Assembly (NCBI RefSeq): GCF_000334455.1
Contig: NZ_BANX01000024.1
Coordinates: forward strand, 1 to 64,000
Source of the DNA: Gordonia soli NBRC 108243
Lineage (GTDB): Bacteria; Actinomycetota; Actinomycetes; Mycobacteriales; Mycobacteriaceae
Direction of reading: 5' to 3'
Length of the DNA: 64,000 bases
Under the pieces are notes generated by a model. The model was given only the letters and a program-made list of their open reading frames with translations, did not search any database and had not been told where the DNA came from. Numbering within the stretch: position 1 is the first letter of the stretch; the number at the start of each line of letters is the position of its first letter. Position numbers and translations under genes: made by a program. Shown here in pieces: positions 10,533-19,314 of the stretch.

Positions 10533-12637
10533 CGGTGACGGGTACATCGCAGCAGGGGCGATCATCGCAGCACGATCCGGTCGGGAACGAGCCGCCGACC
10601 GGGGTGAACCCCGTTCTCGCGCACAGTGATCTGCCCCATGGGCTACCTGACTTCGGAGCGATCTCCGACGCCGACTTCCTGCCAGCCTTCGAGACCGCGA
10701 TGGCCGATCACCTCGCCGAGGTGGACGCGATCGCGAGCAACCCGGATACGCCGACGTTCGCCAACACCATCGCGGCACTGGAGTTCTCCGGCCGATCCCT
10801 CGCGCGGGCATCGGGGGTGTTCTTCAACCTCGTCGGGCCGGACACCAACCCGACACGTAACGAGATCGCCCAGCAACTCTCGACCCGTCTGACCGACCAC
10901 GGCAACGAGATCGCTCTCGATCCTCGCCTGTTCGCCCGTATCTCTGAGCTGTACGCACAGATCGAGACCCTCGACCTCACCGAACCGCAGCGTCGTCTCC
11001 TCGCGCGTCGGTACCGTGACGCGGTGCGATCGGGCGCGGGCCGCCAGTCGCCAGACCAGGACGAGATGCGGACGATCTCGTCGCGGCTCGCCTACCTCAC
11101 GACCGCGTTCTCGCAGCGCATTCTCGACGACACCAACGCATCGGCCGTACTCGTGGAGTCGGTCGCCGAACTCGACGGCTTGTCCGCCGGGGAGATCGCG
11201 GCTGCTCGACGCGCCGCGATCGACGCGGGGCACGGGTCCGGTCATCTCCTGACGCTGGAACTGCCGACCAGCCAGTCCGTCCTGACCTCGCTCTCCGACC
11301 CTGCCGTCCGCCGACGGATCTTCGACGCCTCGGTCCGTCGTTGCTCCCGTGGGAACGACTTCGACACACGAGAACTCGTCCTCGAGATCGTGACCCTGCG
11401 GGCGCGCCGTGCACATCTGCTGGGGTACCGCGACCACGCCGAGTACGTGATCGCCGAAGAGACCGCGCCGGGCCCAGCCGCGGTCGAGACCCTGCTGCGC
11501 GAGCTGGCCGCATCGGCGACCCGTGCCGCCGAACGCGAGATCGCCCAGTTGGATACGTCCGACGGCCCGATCGGTCCGGCGGACCTGACCTATCGCCTCG
11601 TGCGCGAACGGCGGTCGCAGGCGGCGGTGCCGCTCGACGACTTCGCCGACTACTGCGAACTCGACACGGTGATCGAGAACGGTGTCTTCCATGCGGCGAA
11701 GGTCCTCTACGGGTTGCGCTTCACCCCGCGGCCGGATCTGCCCGCCTATCACCCGGACGTGCGGGTGTGGGAGGTCTTCGACGAGTCGGACACCAGCATC
11801 GGGTTGTTCCTCGGTGACTATTACGCGCGCCCGTCCAAGCGCGGCGGCGCCTGGATGAACAACATCGTCGACCAGTCCGCGGTGCTCGGCGACCGGCCGA
11901 TCGTGGTCAACGTGCTGAATCTGACCGAGCCCGACGCGGGGGAGCCGTGTCTGCTGACGATGGACCAGCTCACCACCCTGTTCCACGAGTTCGGCCATGC
12001 GTTGCACGGGCTGCTGTCCGCTGTCGACTACCCGTCGCAGTCCGGGACGTCGGTGCCGCGAGACTTCGTCGAGTTCCCCTCTCAGGTCAACGAGATGTGG
12101 GCGCTGCACCCGGACGTCCTCGCGAACTATGCGAGGCACCACCGGACCGGTACGGCGATCCCCGCCGAACTCGCCGAGGCCGCACGCGAATCCGTTCGGA
12201 CCGAGTCGGCACATTCGACCGTCGAATACCTCGCGGCGGCGATCCTCGACCTGGCCTGGCATCGCGTGACCGTCGACGACACCGTGACCGACGTCGAAGC
12301 GTTCGAGGCACGTGTGCTCACCGACGCTGGACTCGATCCCGAGCTCATCCCGCCGCGGTACCGCAGCGCCTACTTCAACCACGTGTTCGGTGGCGGATAC
12401 TCGGCCGGCTACTACTCCTACATCTGGTCCGAGGTGCTCGACGCCGAGACCGAGCAGTGGTTCCTCGCCGAGGGCGGACTGCGTCGGGAGAGCGGTTCCC
12501 GATTCGCCGCATCGACGCTCTCCCGTGGCGACAGCGTGGACCCGTTGGTCGCGCATCAGGGACTGATCGGTCGGACAGCCCGGATCGAACCGCTGCTGCT
12601 GCGGCGCGGACTGCTCGAGGTGCCGGGGTCCGCCTGA
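10529..12637 (+). CDS. M3-family zinc metallopeptidase (Dcp/oligopeptidase type)
   Basis: 702 residues, the usual size of the thimet-oligopeptidase/Dcp family. The zinc motif HEFGH lies near residue 485 in [14 protein letters not shown]. The third zinc ligand probably lies in [11 protein letters not shown], and the tail [16 protein letters not shown] is the family's substrate-binding Tyr-rich loop. These cytoplasmic enzymes cut short peptides. Translation starts at a GTG (10529) overlapping the lepA stop; a second in-frame GTG lies two codons on. Dcp or oligopeptidase A subtype cannot be decided by eye. Confidence 0.88.
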
Positions 12638-12824
12638 GCCGGGATCCACACGGTCGTTCGCCCGTCGAACCGTCGGACGGGGCACACGCAACGGCGCGCT
12701 AGGATCGGGGATGCGCCCGGTTGCGCATCGCGGTCGCCCGACAACCCTCGAGTAGGGGTCAGGGGCGGTCCCGACGGTTGAAATCAGACTGAGAAAAAGT
12801 CACCGGGAGGCCCGGTAAGACGAG

Positions 12825-13034
12825 GTGATGGCGGTGTCGGCAGTGTTGTCCTGGTGGGACGGGGTCGAGGAGTGGTTGACCGGCCTGTCGTTCGTCCCGC
12901 AGTTGCTCGTCACCCTCGTGGTGGTGGTCCCTCTCGCCGTGTTCGTCGCGTTCGTGCTGAATCTGCTGGTGGAGGGTGTGGTCCCGCTGTTCGACCGTCG
13001 CCGCCTCTCCGACGACGACGGATCGGGGCTGTGA
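12825..13034 (+). CDS. Small single-pass membrane protein
   Basis: 69 residues. A Trp-containing N-terminal segment (LSWWDGVEEWL) is followed by one or two tightly packed hydrophobic helices (FVPQLLVTLVVVVPLAVFV and on) and a charged tail RRRLSDDDG. A purine-rich site GGGAGG lies about 15 bases upstream; the start may be the GTG at 12825 or the ATG at 12828. No family assigned. It stands with another tiny membrane protein between the M3 peptidase and the sulfate importer; M. tuberculosis has small membrane proteins in the corresponding place. Confidence 0.6.
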   Translation: MMAVSAVLSWWDGVEEWLTGLSFVPQLLVTLVVVVPLAVFVAFVLNLLVEGVVPLFDRRRLSDDDGSGL

Positions 13035-13038
13035 ACTG

Positions 13039-13116
13039 ATGATCCGCTCGCGCGTCACGCTCGCCCTCATCGCCCTGGTGGTGCTGGTCGTGTTGGCCTG
13101 GCTGTTGGCCCGTTAA
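13039..13116 (+). CDS. 25-residue hydrophobic micro-protein
   Basis: A very short frame starting ATG four bases after the previous stop. It encodes a basic start (MIRSRVT) and one hydrophobic helix (LALIALVVLVVLAWLLAR). The tight spacing to the preceding small membrane gene, the positive-inside arrangement and the clean stop make a real single-span micro-protein plausible. Chance cannot be excluded at this length. Confidence 0.4.
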   Translation: MIRSRVTLALIALVVLVVLAWLLAR

Positions 13117-13155
13117 CACAGTTCGAGCACCTTTCACGCTCGGTGAATGACACCG

Positions 13156-13184
13156 TTGGCGCCCCTCTCCGCTGTTGTTAGCGT
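13156..13184 (+). promoter_or_regulatory. Likely promoter of the sulfate importer operon
   Basis: A -35-like TTGGCG (13156-13161) and a -10-like TAGCGT (13179-13184) are separated by exactly 17 bases. The predicted transcript would start near 13191, leaving a leader of about 50 bases with a small GC-rich hairpin (CCGGCC...GGCCGG) before the ATG at 13242. Confidence 0.35.
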
Positions 13185-13241
13185 TAGCCGGCCGGATGAG
13201 GCCGGCCCACCGAACGGGGGCCGTCGGGGTGCTGGAGGTGA

Positions 13242-14360
13242 ATGGTGAGACGGGACAGATCCGCGCGCCACAGAGCGGGGATTCTCGCCTGTGTGGCGAT
13301 CGTCGGAACAGCTCTGGTGAGTGCGTGTGGGGGAGGCTCCACCGATGAACCCGGTGGTGCCGACATCTCGACCGGCAGTCGACACCTGAACCTGGTCGCG
13401 TACGCGGTCCCCAAGACGGGTTTCGACGTCATCATCCCGGCGTTCCGGAAGACCGAGGCCGGCCACGACGTCGGCTTCTCGCAGTCCTACGGCGCATCCG
13501 GTGACCAGTCGCGCAAGGTTGCACGTCGGGTTCCGGCCGACGTCGTCAACTTCTCCGTCGAACCCGACGTGACCCGCCTCGTCAAAGCCGGTGTCGTCGA
13601 CAAGGACTGGCAGGAGCAGGCCCCCAACAAGAGCACCCCCTTCGGTTCGGTGGTGGCGCTCGTCGTCCGTAAGGGCAACCCCAAGAACATCCGCGACTGG
13701 GACGATCTGCTCAAGCCGGGCGTCCAGGTCGTGACGCCCAACCCGGGCAGCTCCGGTTCGGCCAAATGGAACCTGCTGGCGCCGTACGCCGCCAAGAGCA
13801 ACGGCGGTCGCGACGACAAAGCCGGCCTCGACTACATCTCACAGCTGGTCCGCGACCACATCACCGTCGTCCCGAAGTCGGGCCGTGAGGCGACCACCGC
13901 GTTCGAACAGGGTCAGGGCGATGTCCTGATCAGCTACGAGAACGAGGCGATCATGCTGCAGCGGCAGAACGCGACCGCGTCGGCCAACAGCCAGGTCGAC
14001 TACGTGCTCCCGCCGCAGACCTTCAAGATCGAGAACCCGGTCGCGGTGGTGAACTTCTCCGAGGACAAGGCAGGCGCGAAGTCATTCGTGGACTTCTTGT
14101 TCACCGACGAGGCCCAACAGCTCTGGGCACAGCAGGGCTTCCGTCCGGTGGTGCCCGAGGTCATCGACCGCACCCGGTCGTTGTTCCCGGGTGACATCCA
14201 GAAGCTCTGGACCATCGACGAGGTCGGCAAAGTCCTGGGCAAGGGGACTGCCGAAGACAACGACGGCAAGGATCTGAAGGGATGGAAAGCTGTGGACCAG
14301 AAGCTCTTCGGGTCGAAGGGCTCGATCAGCAAGATCTATGACTCTGGGGGCCGGCAATGA
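13242..14360 (+). CDS. Sulfate ABC transporter substrate-binding lipoprotein
   Basis: 372 residues. A basic N-terminus and hydrophobic stretch end in a lipobox (LVSACGGG), so the mature protein is anchored at the outer face of the membrane. The body shows sulfate-binding-protein motifs such as FSQSYGASGDQSRKV and TPNPGSSGSAKWNLLAPY. It delivers sulfate or thiosulfate to the CysT/CysW/CysA importer encoded immediately downstream; the stop overlaps the cysT start by 4 bases. A GGAGG site precedes the ATG. The family is called SubI, Sbp or CysP in different species. Confidence 0.93.
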   Translation: MVRRDRSARHRAGILACVAIVGTALVSACGGGSTDEPGGADISTGSRHLNLVAYAVPKTGFDVIIPAFRKTEAGHDVGFSQSYGASGDQSRKVARRVPADVVNFSVEPDVTRLVKAGVVDKDWQEQAPNKSTPFGSVVALVVRKGNPKNIRDWDDLLKPGVQVVTPNPGSSGSAKWNLLAPYAAKSNGGRDDKAGLDYISQLVRDHITVVPKSGREATTAFEQGQGDVLISYENEAIMLQRQNATASANSQVDYVLPPQTFKIENPVAVVNFSEDKAGAKSFVDFLFTDEAQQLWAQQGFRPVVPEVIDRTRSLFPGDIQKLWTIDEVGKVLGKGTAEDNDGKDLKGWKAVDQKLFGSKGSISKIYDSGGRQ

Positions 14361-15202
14361 CCACCGAGACACCTGAGAAAGGTGCGCCGACCGGCTTCCT
14401 CGGTCGGTCGCGCACCTTCAGCGGGGTCAGCCCCATCGGCATCGGGGTGACCTGGCTGTGGCTGAGCATCATCGTCCTGCTGCCGCTGGCCGCCATCACC
14501 GTCCAGTCGTTCGGTGACGGATGGAGTGGGTTCTGGGACGCCATCAGCAGTGAGAACGCGATCGACGCACTGTGGATCACGGTGCTCGTCTCGCTGATCG
14601 TCGCCCTGATCAACGTCGTCTTCGGCACCATCATCGCGTGGGTCCTGGTCCGGGACGAGTTCCCCGGCAAGGCGTTCGTCAACGCCATCATCGATCTGCC
14701 CTTCGCGTTGCCGACGATCGTCGCCAGCCTGGTGTTGCTGTCGCTCTACGGACCCAACAGTCCGATCGACATCCAGCTCAACGCGACCAAGCCGGCGCTG
14801 GTCATCGCACTCACCTTCGTGACCCTCCCGTTCGTAGTCCGTCAGGTGCAGCCGGTGCTGCTCGAGGTCGACAAAGACGTCGAGGAGGCCGCAGCCGTGT
14901 TGGGGGCGAGCAACTGGACCACCTGGACCAAGATCCTCTTGCCGGCGCTGCTGCCCTCGATCCTGACCGGCGCCGGACTCGCGTTCACCCGCGCGATCGG
15001 TGAATTCGGTTCAGTGGTCCTGATCGGCGGCAACATCCCGGGCGACACACAGGTCGCCTCCCAGTACATCCAGCAGCAGATCGAGATCGACAAGCCCGCA
15101 GCTGCCGCCGCGGTCTCCGTGGTCCTGCTGCTGATCGCCTTCGTCGTGCTGTTGGTGCTGCGCATCGTCAGCCGCCGACAGGCCGTGCGAGAGGAGGACT
15201 GA
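14357..15202 (+). CDS. cysT: Sulfate ABC transporter permease CysT
   Basis: 281 residues with about six hydrophobic helices and the permease EAA loop (EEAAAVLGASNWTTWTKILLP), which docks on the ATPase. It forms half of the channel with CysW. The position between the binding protein and cysW identifies it as CysT (also called CysU). It overlaps the gene before it by 4 bases and lies 4 bases from cysW. Confidence 0.94.
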   Translation: MTTETPEKGAPTGFLGRSRTFSGVSPIGIGVTWLWLSIIVLLPLAAITVQSFGDGWSGFWDAISSENAIDALWITVLVSLIVALINVVFGTIIAWVLVRDEFPGKAFVNAIIDLPFALPTIVASLVLLSLYGPNSPIDIQLNATKPALVIALTFVTLPFVVRQVQPVLLEVDKDVEEAAAVLGASNWTTWTKILLPALLPSILTGAGLAFTRAIGEFGSVVLIGGNIPGDTQVASQYIQQQIEIDKPAAAAAVSVVLLLIAFVVLLVLRIVSRRQAVREED

Positions 15203-15206
15203 CCCG

Positions 15207-16175
15207 ATGAAGCTGTCACCGTTCACCCGCTATGGTCTGCGGGCCGTCGCGCTGATCTACTTGTTCGTCCTTCTCGTGGTACCGGTCGGGCTCATCTTCT
15301 GGCGATCCTTCCAGCACGGTTTCGGCCAGTTCTGGGAGTGGATCACCACCCCAGCAGCCATCTCCGCGCTGCAACTGAGCCTTCTCATCGTGGTGATCGT
15401 CGTCCCGTTGAACGTCATCTTCGGCATCGTCACAGCACTCGCGCTGGTCCGAGGAAAGTTCCCGGGCAAGGGATTCCTGCAAGCCGTCGTCGACCTTCCG
15501 TTCGCGGTGTCGCCGGTGGTCGCCGGTGTCGCCCTGATCCTGCTGTGGGGCTACGGCGGTTGGTTCGGCGGTGTGGAGAGTCTCGGGTTCAAGGTGATCT
15601 TCGGATTCCCCGGGCTGGTGCTCGCCACGATCTTCGTGACCCTGCCGTTCGTGGTCCGCGAAGTGGAGCCGGTCCTGCACGAGATCGGCACCGAGCAGGA
15701 GCAGGCCGCTGCCACCCTCGGCGCCAACGGCTGGCAGACCTTCGGCCGGATCACGTTGCCCGCCATCCGCTGGGGCCTGACCTACGGCATCGTCCTCACC
15801 ATCGCGCGAGCCCTCGGTGAGTACGGCGCGGTCACGATGGTGTCGTCGAACTTCCCGGGCATATCGCAGACCCTGACGCTGCTGGTGCATTCGCGCTACA
15901 CCGACGACTACAACGAGTTCGGCGCCTACGCAGCGGCGACGCTGCTGATGTTCGTCGCGATCGTGGTGCTCGTCGCGATGACGCTCATCGAGCGTCGGGC
16001 CCGTAGCCGCCTCGCGGAGGCCAGTACCACCTACACCTCCGAGGACGAAGTGGTCGAGCCTGCCCTCGCGGTCCCGCACGGACCGGCCGCGGTCGACGCA
16101 ACTCAAGAGGTTCGGGTCCGCCGCGACCCCCACAACGACAGCCGAGCCATCGGCATCGACACGGAAGGCGTGTGA
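15207..16175 (+). CDS. cysW: Sulfate ABC transporter permease CysW
   Basis: 322 residues. Membrane segments such as YLFVLLVVPVGLIFW and the EAA loop (EQAAATLGANGWQTFGRITLP) mark the second channel subunit. A C-terminal extension of about 50 polar residues after the last helix (RARSRLAEASTTYTSEDE onward) is longer than I would expect for CysW and probably lies in the cytoplasm. It is separated from cysA by a single base. Confidence 0.94.
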   Translation: MKLSPFTRYGLRAVALIYLFVLLVVPVGLIFWRSFQHGFGQFWEWITTPAAISALQLSLLIVVIVVPLNVIFGIVTALALVRGKFPGKGFLQAVVDLPFAVSPVVAGVALILLWGYGGWFGGVESLGFKVIFGFPGLVLATIFVTLPFVVREVEPVLHEIGTEQEQAAATLGANGWQTFGRITLPAIRWGLTYGIVLTIARALGEYGAVTMVSSNFPGISQTLTLLVHSRYTDDYNEFGAYAAATLLMFVAIVVLVAMTLIERRARSRLAEASTTYTSEDEVVEPALAVPHGPAAVDATQEVRVRRDPHNDSRAIGIDTEGV

Positions 16176-16176
16176 C

Positions 16177-17172
16177 ATGTCCATCTCGGTGATCGGCGCC
16201 AACAAGCGCTACGGCGACTTCGCGGCACTCGACGACGTCTCCATCGACATCCCGGCCGGGTCGTTGACCTCGCTGCTCGGTCCGTCGGGATCGGGGAAGT
16301 CCACCCTGCTCCGTGCGATCGCGGGACTCGACTCCCTCGACTCGGGCACGGTGGTCATCAACGGCGGCAACGTCACGGGCCTCTCGCCACAGAAGCGGGA
16401 CATCGGGTTCGTGTTCCAGCACTACGCCGCGTTCAAGCACCTGTCGGTTCGCGACAACGTCGCCTTCGGCCTGAAGATCCGTAAGCGACCCAAGCCGGAG
16501 ATCGACAAGAAGGTCGACGAGCTGCTGGAGATCGTGGGGCTCACCGGGTTCCAGCGGCGCTTCCCGGCGCAGCTGTCGGGTGGTCAGCGTCAGCGCATGG
16601 CGCTCGCCCGCGCGCTCGCCGTCGACCCCCAGGTCCTGCTCCTCGACGAACCGTTCGGTGCGCTCGACGCCAAGGTCCGTGAGGATCTCCGGAAGTGGTT
16701 GCGGCGCCTGCACGAGGACGTCAACGTCACCACCGTGCTGGTCACCCACGACCAGCAGGAGGCCCTCGACGTCAGCGATCGGATCGCGGTGCTCAACAAG
16801 GGACGCATCGAGCAGGTCGGCGCACCCGACGAGCTCTACGATCGTCCGGCGAACGTCTTCGTCGCATCGTTCCTCGGTTCGACGGTGCGGGTCAACGGAG
16901 AACTGGTGCGGCCGCACGACATCCGCATCGGACGCAATCCGGAGTTGGCGTTGCCGGCCGCCGACACATCGCTGGACACAGGTGTGATCAAGGCGCGCGT
17001 CGTCCGTGTGGTGAACCTCGGCTTCGAGACGCGGGTCGAGCTCGTCGCGGCGACGACCGGTGAGGAGTTCCACGCCCAGGTCACCCGCGGAGACGCGAAC
17101 GCGCTCAACCTGAGTCCTGGCGAGGACGTCTTCGCGCGCGCGACGAAGGTGCCGGAACTGGTCGCCGACTGA
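16177..17172 (+). CDS. cysA: Sulfate/thiosulfate import ATP-binding protein
   Basis: 331 residues. The ABC ATPase has Walker A GPSGSGKST, signature LSGGQRQRMALARAL and Walker B VLLLDEPFGALD, then the H-loop VTHDQQEA. The C-terminal 100 residues or so form a TOBE-like regulatory domain (RPHDIRIGRNPELAL). It powers the CysTW channel and ends the importer operon, followed by a strong hairpin. It is 20-30 residues shorter than some family members, with no missing motif. Confidence 0.95.
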   Translation: MSISVIGANKRYGDFAALDDVSIDIPAGSLTSLLGPSGSGKSTLLRAIAGLDSLDSGTVVINGGNVTGLSPQKRDIGFVFQHYAAFKHLSVRDNVAFGLKIRKRPKPEIDKKVDELLEIVGLTGFQRRFPAQLSGGQRQRMALARALAVDPQVLLLDEPFGALDAKVREDLRKWLRRLHEDVNVTTVLVTHDQQEALDVSDRIAVLNKGRIEQVGAPDELYDRPANVFVASFLGSTVRVNGELVRPHDIRIGRNPELALPAADTSLDTGVIKARVVRVVNLGFETRVELVAATTGEEFHAQVTRGDANALNLSPGEDVFARATKVPELVAD

Positions 17173-17194
17173 GGCGACCGAGAACGAGAACAGT

Positions 17195-17231
17195 CAGGGC
17201 CCCGTGGTCGATCTCCGACCACGGGGCCCTG
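17195..17231. terminator. Hairpin between cysA and the DUF1761 gene
   Basis: Perfect 16-bp inverted repeat (17195-17210 and 17216-17231, CAGGGCCCCGTGGTCG) around a 5-nt loop, between two convergent genes. There is no U-run. It probably ends both transcripts. Confidence 0.7.
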
Positions 17232-17294
17232 GCATGTTCGCGCCGGTCGGCAGTATCGCCGCGGCAGTCACCGGCGTCGCGGGTCGGGAGAATG

Positions 17295-17714
17295 CTACTG
17301 CAGCAACCCGATGGGAACGGTCATTCCGACGAACAGCACGAGCTGGTAGGCCGAGTTGATCGCGGTCAGCGCGGCTGGCTTCAGCTCGAATCCATTGTGC
17401 TGCGCCAGAGTTGTCAGAGAGAACCCCAACCACGCGGCCGCTCCGACTCCCACTGCGAGCCACAGGGAGTCGGTTTCGAAGAAGCCTTCCGCGACGGAAC
17501 TGGCTGCGGCGAGGGCGATCGCGGTGACCACGATCGATGCCACCAGGATCACGAAGGGCGCCTTGCCGCCTCGCGCCGAGTCGTCTGCGGTCACCCCGGT
17601 CAGTCGTCGCCAGGTGCTGCCGACCAGGCCCCAATCGCTGTACCAGACCCATGCGACGGCCATCCCGACCACGATCGCGATCACCACGGCCAACCAATCG
17701 ATGTTCAGCTCCAC
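17295..17714 (-). CDS. DUF1761-like membrane protein
   Basis: 139 residues with four hydrophobic segments. The first is followed by the conserved VAWVWYSDWGLVGSTW region that marks the DUF1761 family; the last is AYQLVLFVGMTVPIGLL. Function unknown. It is divergent from an HxlR-type regulator 54 bases away with a shared palindrome between them, so the regulator probably controls it. Confidence 0.7.
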   Translation of the reverse strand: MELNIDWLAVVIAIVVGMAVAWVWYSDWGLVGSTWRRLTGVTADDSARGGKAPFVILVASIVVTAIALAAASSVAEGFFETDSLWLAVGVGAAAWLGFSLTTLAQHNGFELKPAALTAINSAYQLVLFVGMTVPIGLLQ

Positions 17715-17749
17715 TGGAACCCCCTGGGTCTCGCCTCGACGGTGTTCTG

Positions 17750-17764
17750 GTTGATAGAATCAAC
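17750..17764. promoter_or_regulatory. Palindrome between the DUF1761 gene and the HxlR regulator
   Basis: GTTGAT-AGA-ATCAAC, a perfect 6-bp inverted repeat. It lies four bases before the regulator's ATG and about 36 bases upstream of the divergent gene. The position fits an operator used by the HxlR-type regulator to control itself and its neighbour (inference). Confidence 0.45.
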
Positions 17765-17768
17765 TGCG

Positions 17769-18425
17769 ATGGAGAAAGTCAATCAAAACCCGAAGGGGTC
17801 GCGCAGTTACGGGCAGTTCTGTGCGCTCGCCCGCTCCCTCGACATGGTGGGCGAACGGTGGACGCTGCTCATCGTGCGCGAGTTGCTTCCCGGGCCGATG
17901 CGGTACACCGACCTCAAGAACTCGCTGCACGGGATCGCGACGAATCTGCTCGCCGATCGTCTGCGAACGATGGAGGCGAACGGGATCGTCGAACGACGTC
18001 TCGAGGACACGGGGGTGGCCTACGCGCTGACATCGTGGGGTCAGGGGCTACGGGAACCGATGGAATCGCTCGGTCGCTGGGGGGCGCCGCTGCTCGCGTC
18101 CGGGCAAGGGGATGATGCGTTCCGGCCGCGGTGGCTCACCCTCGCGTTGCCCGCCCTCTTGCGCGGCGCGACCGCGTCACCTCCGGTCGAGCTCGGAATC
18201 GAGACCGACGGGTTCGTCATGGTGCTGCGTGTCGACGAGAACGGCCCCGATGCGTTCGTCAGTTCCGACGTGCCGGACACCGTGTTCGTCGCCGCGCCAG
18301 AGGTCGTCGTCGCCCTCGCAGCAGGTGGGATGGGCGTCGAGCAGGCCATCGCGGTCGGTGAGCTGCGCGGCGACCCAGGCATTCTGCGGGTCGTGTTCGG
18401 CGCCGGTTCGTCTGGCGACGAGTGA
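17769..18425 (+). CDS. HxlR-family transcriptional regulator with extra C-terminal domain
   Basis: 218 residues from the ATG at 17769. Residues 15-95 are a winged helix of the HxlR type (LARSLDMVGERWTLLIVREL, then YTDLKNSLHGIATNLLADRL and a wing). The remaining 110 residues or so form a second domain resembling the SCP2-like C-terminus seen in some actinobacterial members. It lacks an obvious redox Cys at the start of the wHTH apart from Cys in FCALA. It is divergent from the DUF1761 gene. Confidence 0.8.
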   Translation: MEKVNQNPKGSRSYGQFCALARSLDMVGERWTLLIVRELLPGPMRYTDLKNSLHGIATNLLADRLRTMEANGIVERRLEDTGVAYALTSWGQGLREPMESLGRWGAPLLASGQGDDAFRPRWLTLALPALLRGATASPPVELGIETDGFVMVLRVDENGPDAFVSSDVPDTVFVAAPEVVVALAAGGMGVEQAIAVGELRGDPGILRVVFGAGSSGDE

Positions 18426-18459
18426 CCGTAGGGGAGATGTCGTCGCCTGTGGTTCGCGC

Positions 18460-18516
18460 CGCGGCGTGAGCGCGAGGCCGCGACGATTATTGTCGCGGAG
18501 TCTCGCTCACGCCGCG
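18460..18516. terminator. Long imperfect hairpin between the HxlR gene and the chelatase
   Basis: The outer arms CGCGGCGTGAGCG (from 18460) and CGCTCACGCCGCG (to 18516) are fully complementary. An inner stem (CCGCGAC/GTCGCGG) surrounds an A+T-rich loop. It lies between convergent genes and probably serves as a shared terminator. Confidence 0.6.
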
Positions 18517-18546
18517 TTCGTGACCACTCCGGATCCCGGGACCGGA

Positions 18547-19314
18547 TCAGCGAACCGTGAGCGACGCCCCGACGGTGGCTGCGACGCCGGGCCCGACGGA
18601 GCGGAGGTAATGGCCGACGATCGCGGTCACCACGTCCGGGTGAGCCCCCAACGGAGCGGCCACCAGCGCCCCTGGCGCGATGACGTCCAGCGCACGTTCC
18701 ATGCGCTCGATGAGCAACCCGGCCGACAGGAAGTACGGGGACAGCGCGATCCGAGCGGCTCCGCGTCCCCTGAGGTGCTCCACCGCACCGGCGACCGCAG
18801 CCGCATTCTCACCCAGTCGCGTCGCGAACACGGTCACGACCGGTCGGCCAACGAGATGTGTGAGTTCACGAGCCCGTCGGCGGACATGGTCGTCGGCCGC
18901 CGGGTTGGATGACCCCACCGCACACAGGATCACGCCGTCGTCGTCGCGGAGACCGGCCGAGTGCAGCCGGTCGGCGAGTGCCGAGGCCAGGGGATGGGTT
19001 CCGATCACGGGGCTCTGGGTCACCCGCGCGCCCGGCAGACGCCGCTCGGTGATGATCGAGGGCAGGTCCACGCTGCTGTGATAGCCGTCTGCGAAGAGCA
19101 ACGGCACGACGACCTGGTCGCCGGCCGTCTCGGCGATGACATCGCCCACGGTGGGGGAGTTCAGGTCCAGGTACGCGGGACGGACGGTGATCCCACGCAG
19201 TCGGGCGCGAACCGCTGCCGCGACGCGCTCGGTGGTGGCAGCGAAGCGCGGGTCGCGGCTGCCGTGCGCGGCCAGGACCAGCGTCGGTCCGTCCCCGAAG
19301 CCGGGGGTGTGCAT
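18547..19314 (-). CDS. Sirohydrochlorin chelatase-type protein (CbiX family)
   Basis: 255 residues from the ATG at 19314, which overlaps the cysN stop. The opening LVLAAHGSRDPRF is the CbiX/SirB signature with the metal-binding His. The second half repeats the fold in altered form (ARIALSPYFLSAGLL, PLGAHPDVVTAI). It would insert iron into sirohydrochlorin to make siroheme, the cofactor of the sulfite reductase encoded first in this operon, so the location makes sense. The frame runs far upstream inside cysN; that part is a shadow. Confidence 0.88.
   Translation of the reverse strand: MHTPGFGDGPTLVLAAHGSRDPRFAATTERVAAAVRARLRGITVRPAYLDLNSPTVGDVIAETAGDQVVVPLLFADGYHSSVDLPSIITERRLPGARVTQSPVIGTHPLASALADRLHSAGLRDDDGVILCAVGSSNPAADDHVRRRARELTHLVGRPVVTVFATRLGENAAAVAGAVEHLRGRGAARIALSPYFLSAGLLIERMERALDVIAPGALVAAPLGAHPDVVTAIVGHYLRSVGPGVAATVGASLTVR

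Noticed and set aside
10643-12691. 682-codon open frame on the minus strand opposite the M3 peptidase gene.
   Set aside because: The plus-strand gene has clear catalytic motifs; the minus-strand frame is a by-product of GC-rich codon bias.
13117-13241. Search for a second Cys-type leader peptide or a riboswitch ahead of the sulfate importer.
   Set aside because: No RRHxDL-type or poly-Cys short frame is present, and the hairpin there is too short to be called a riboswitch.
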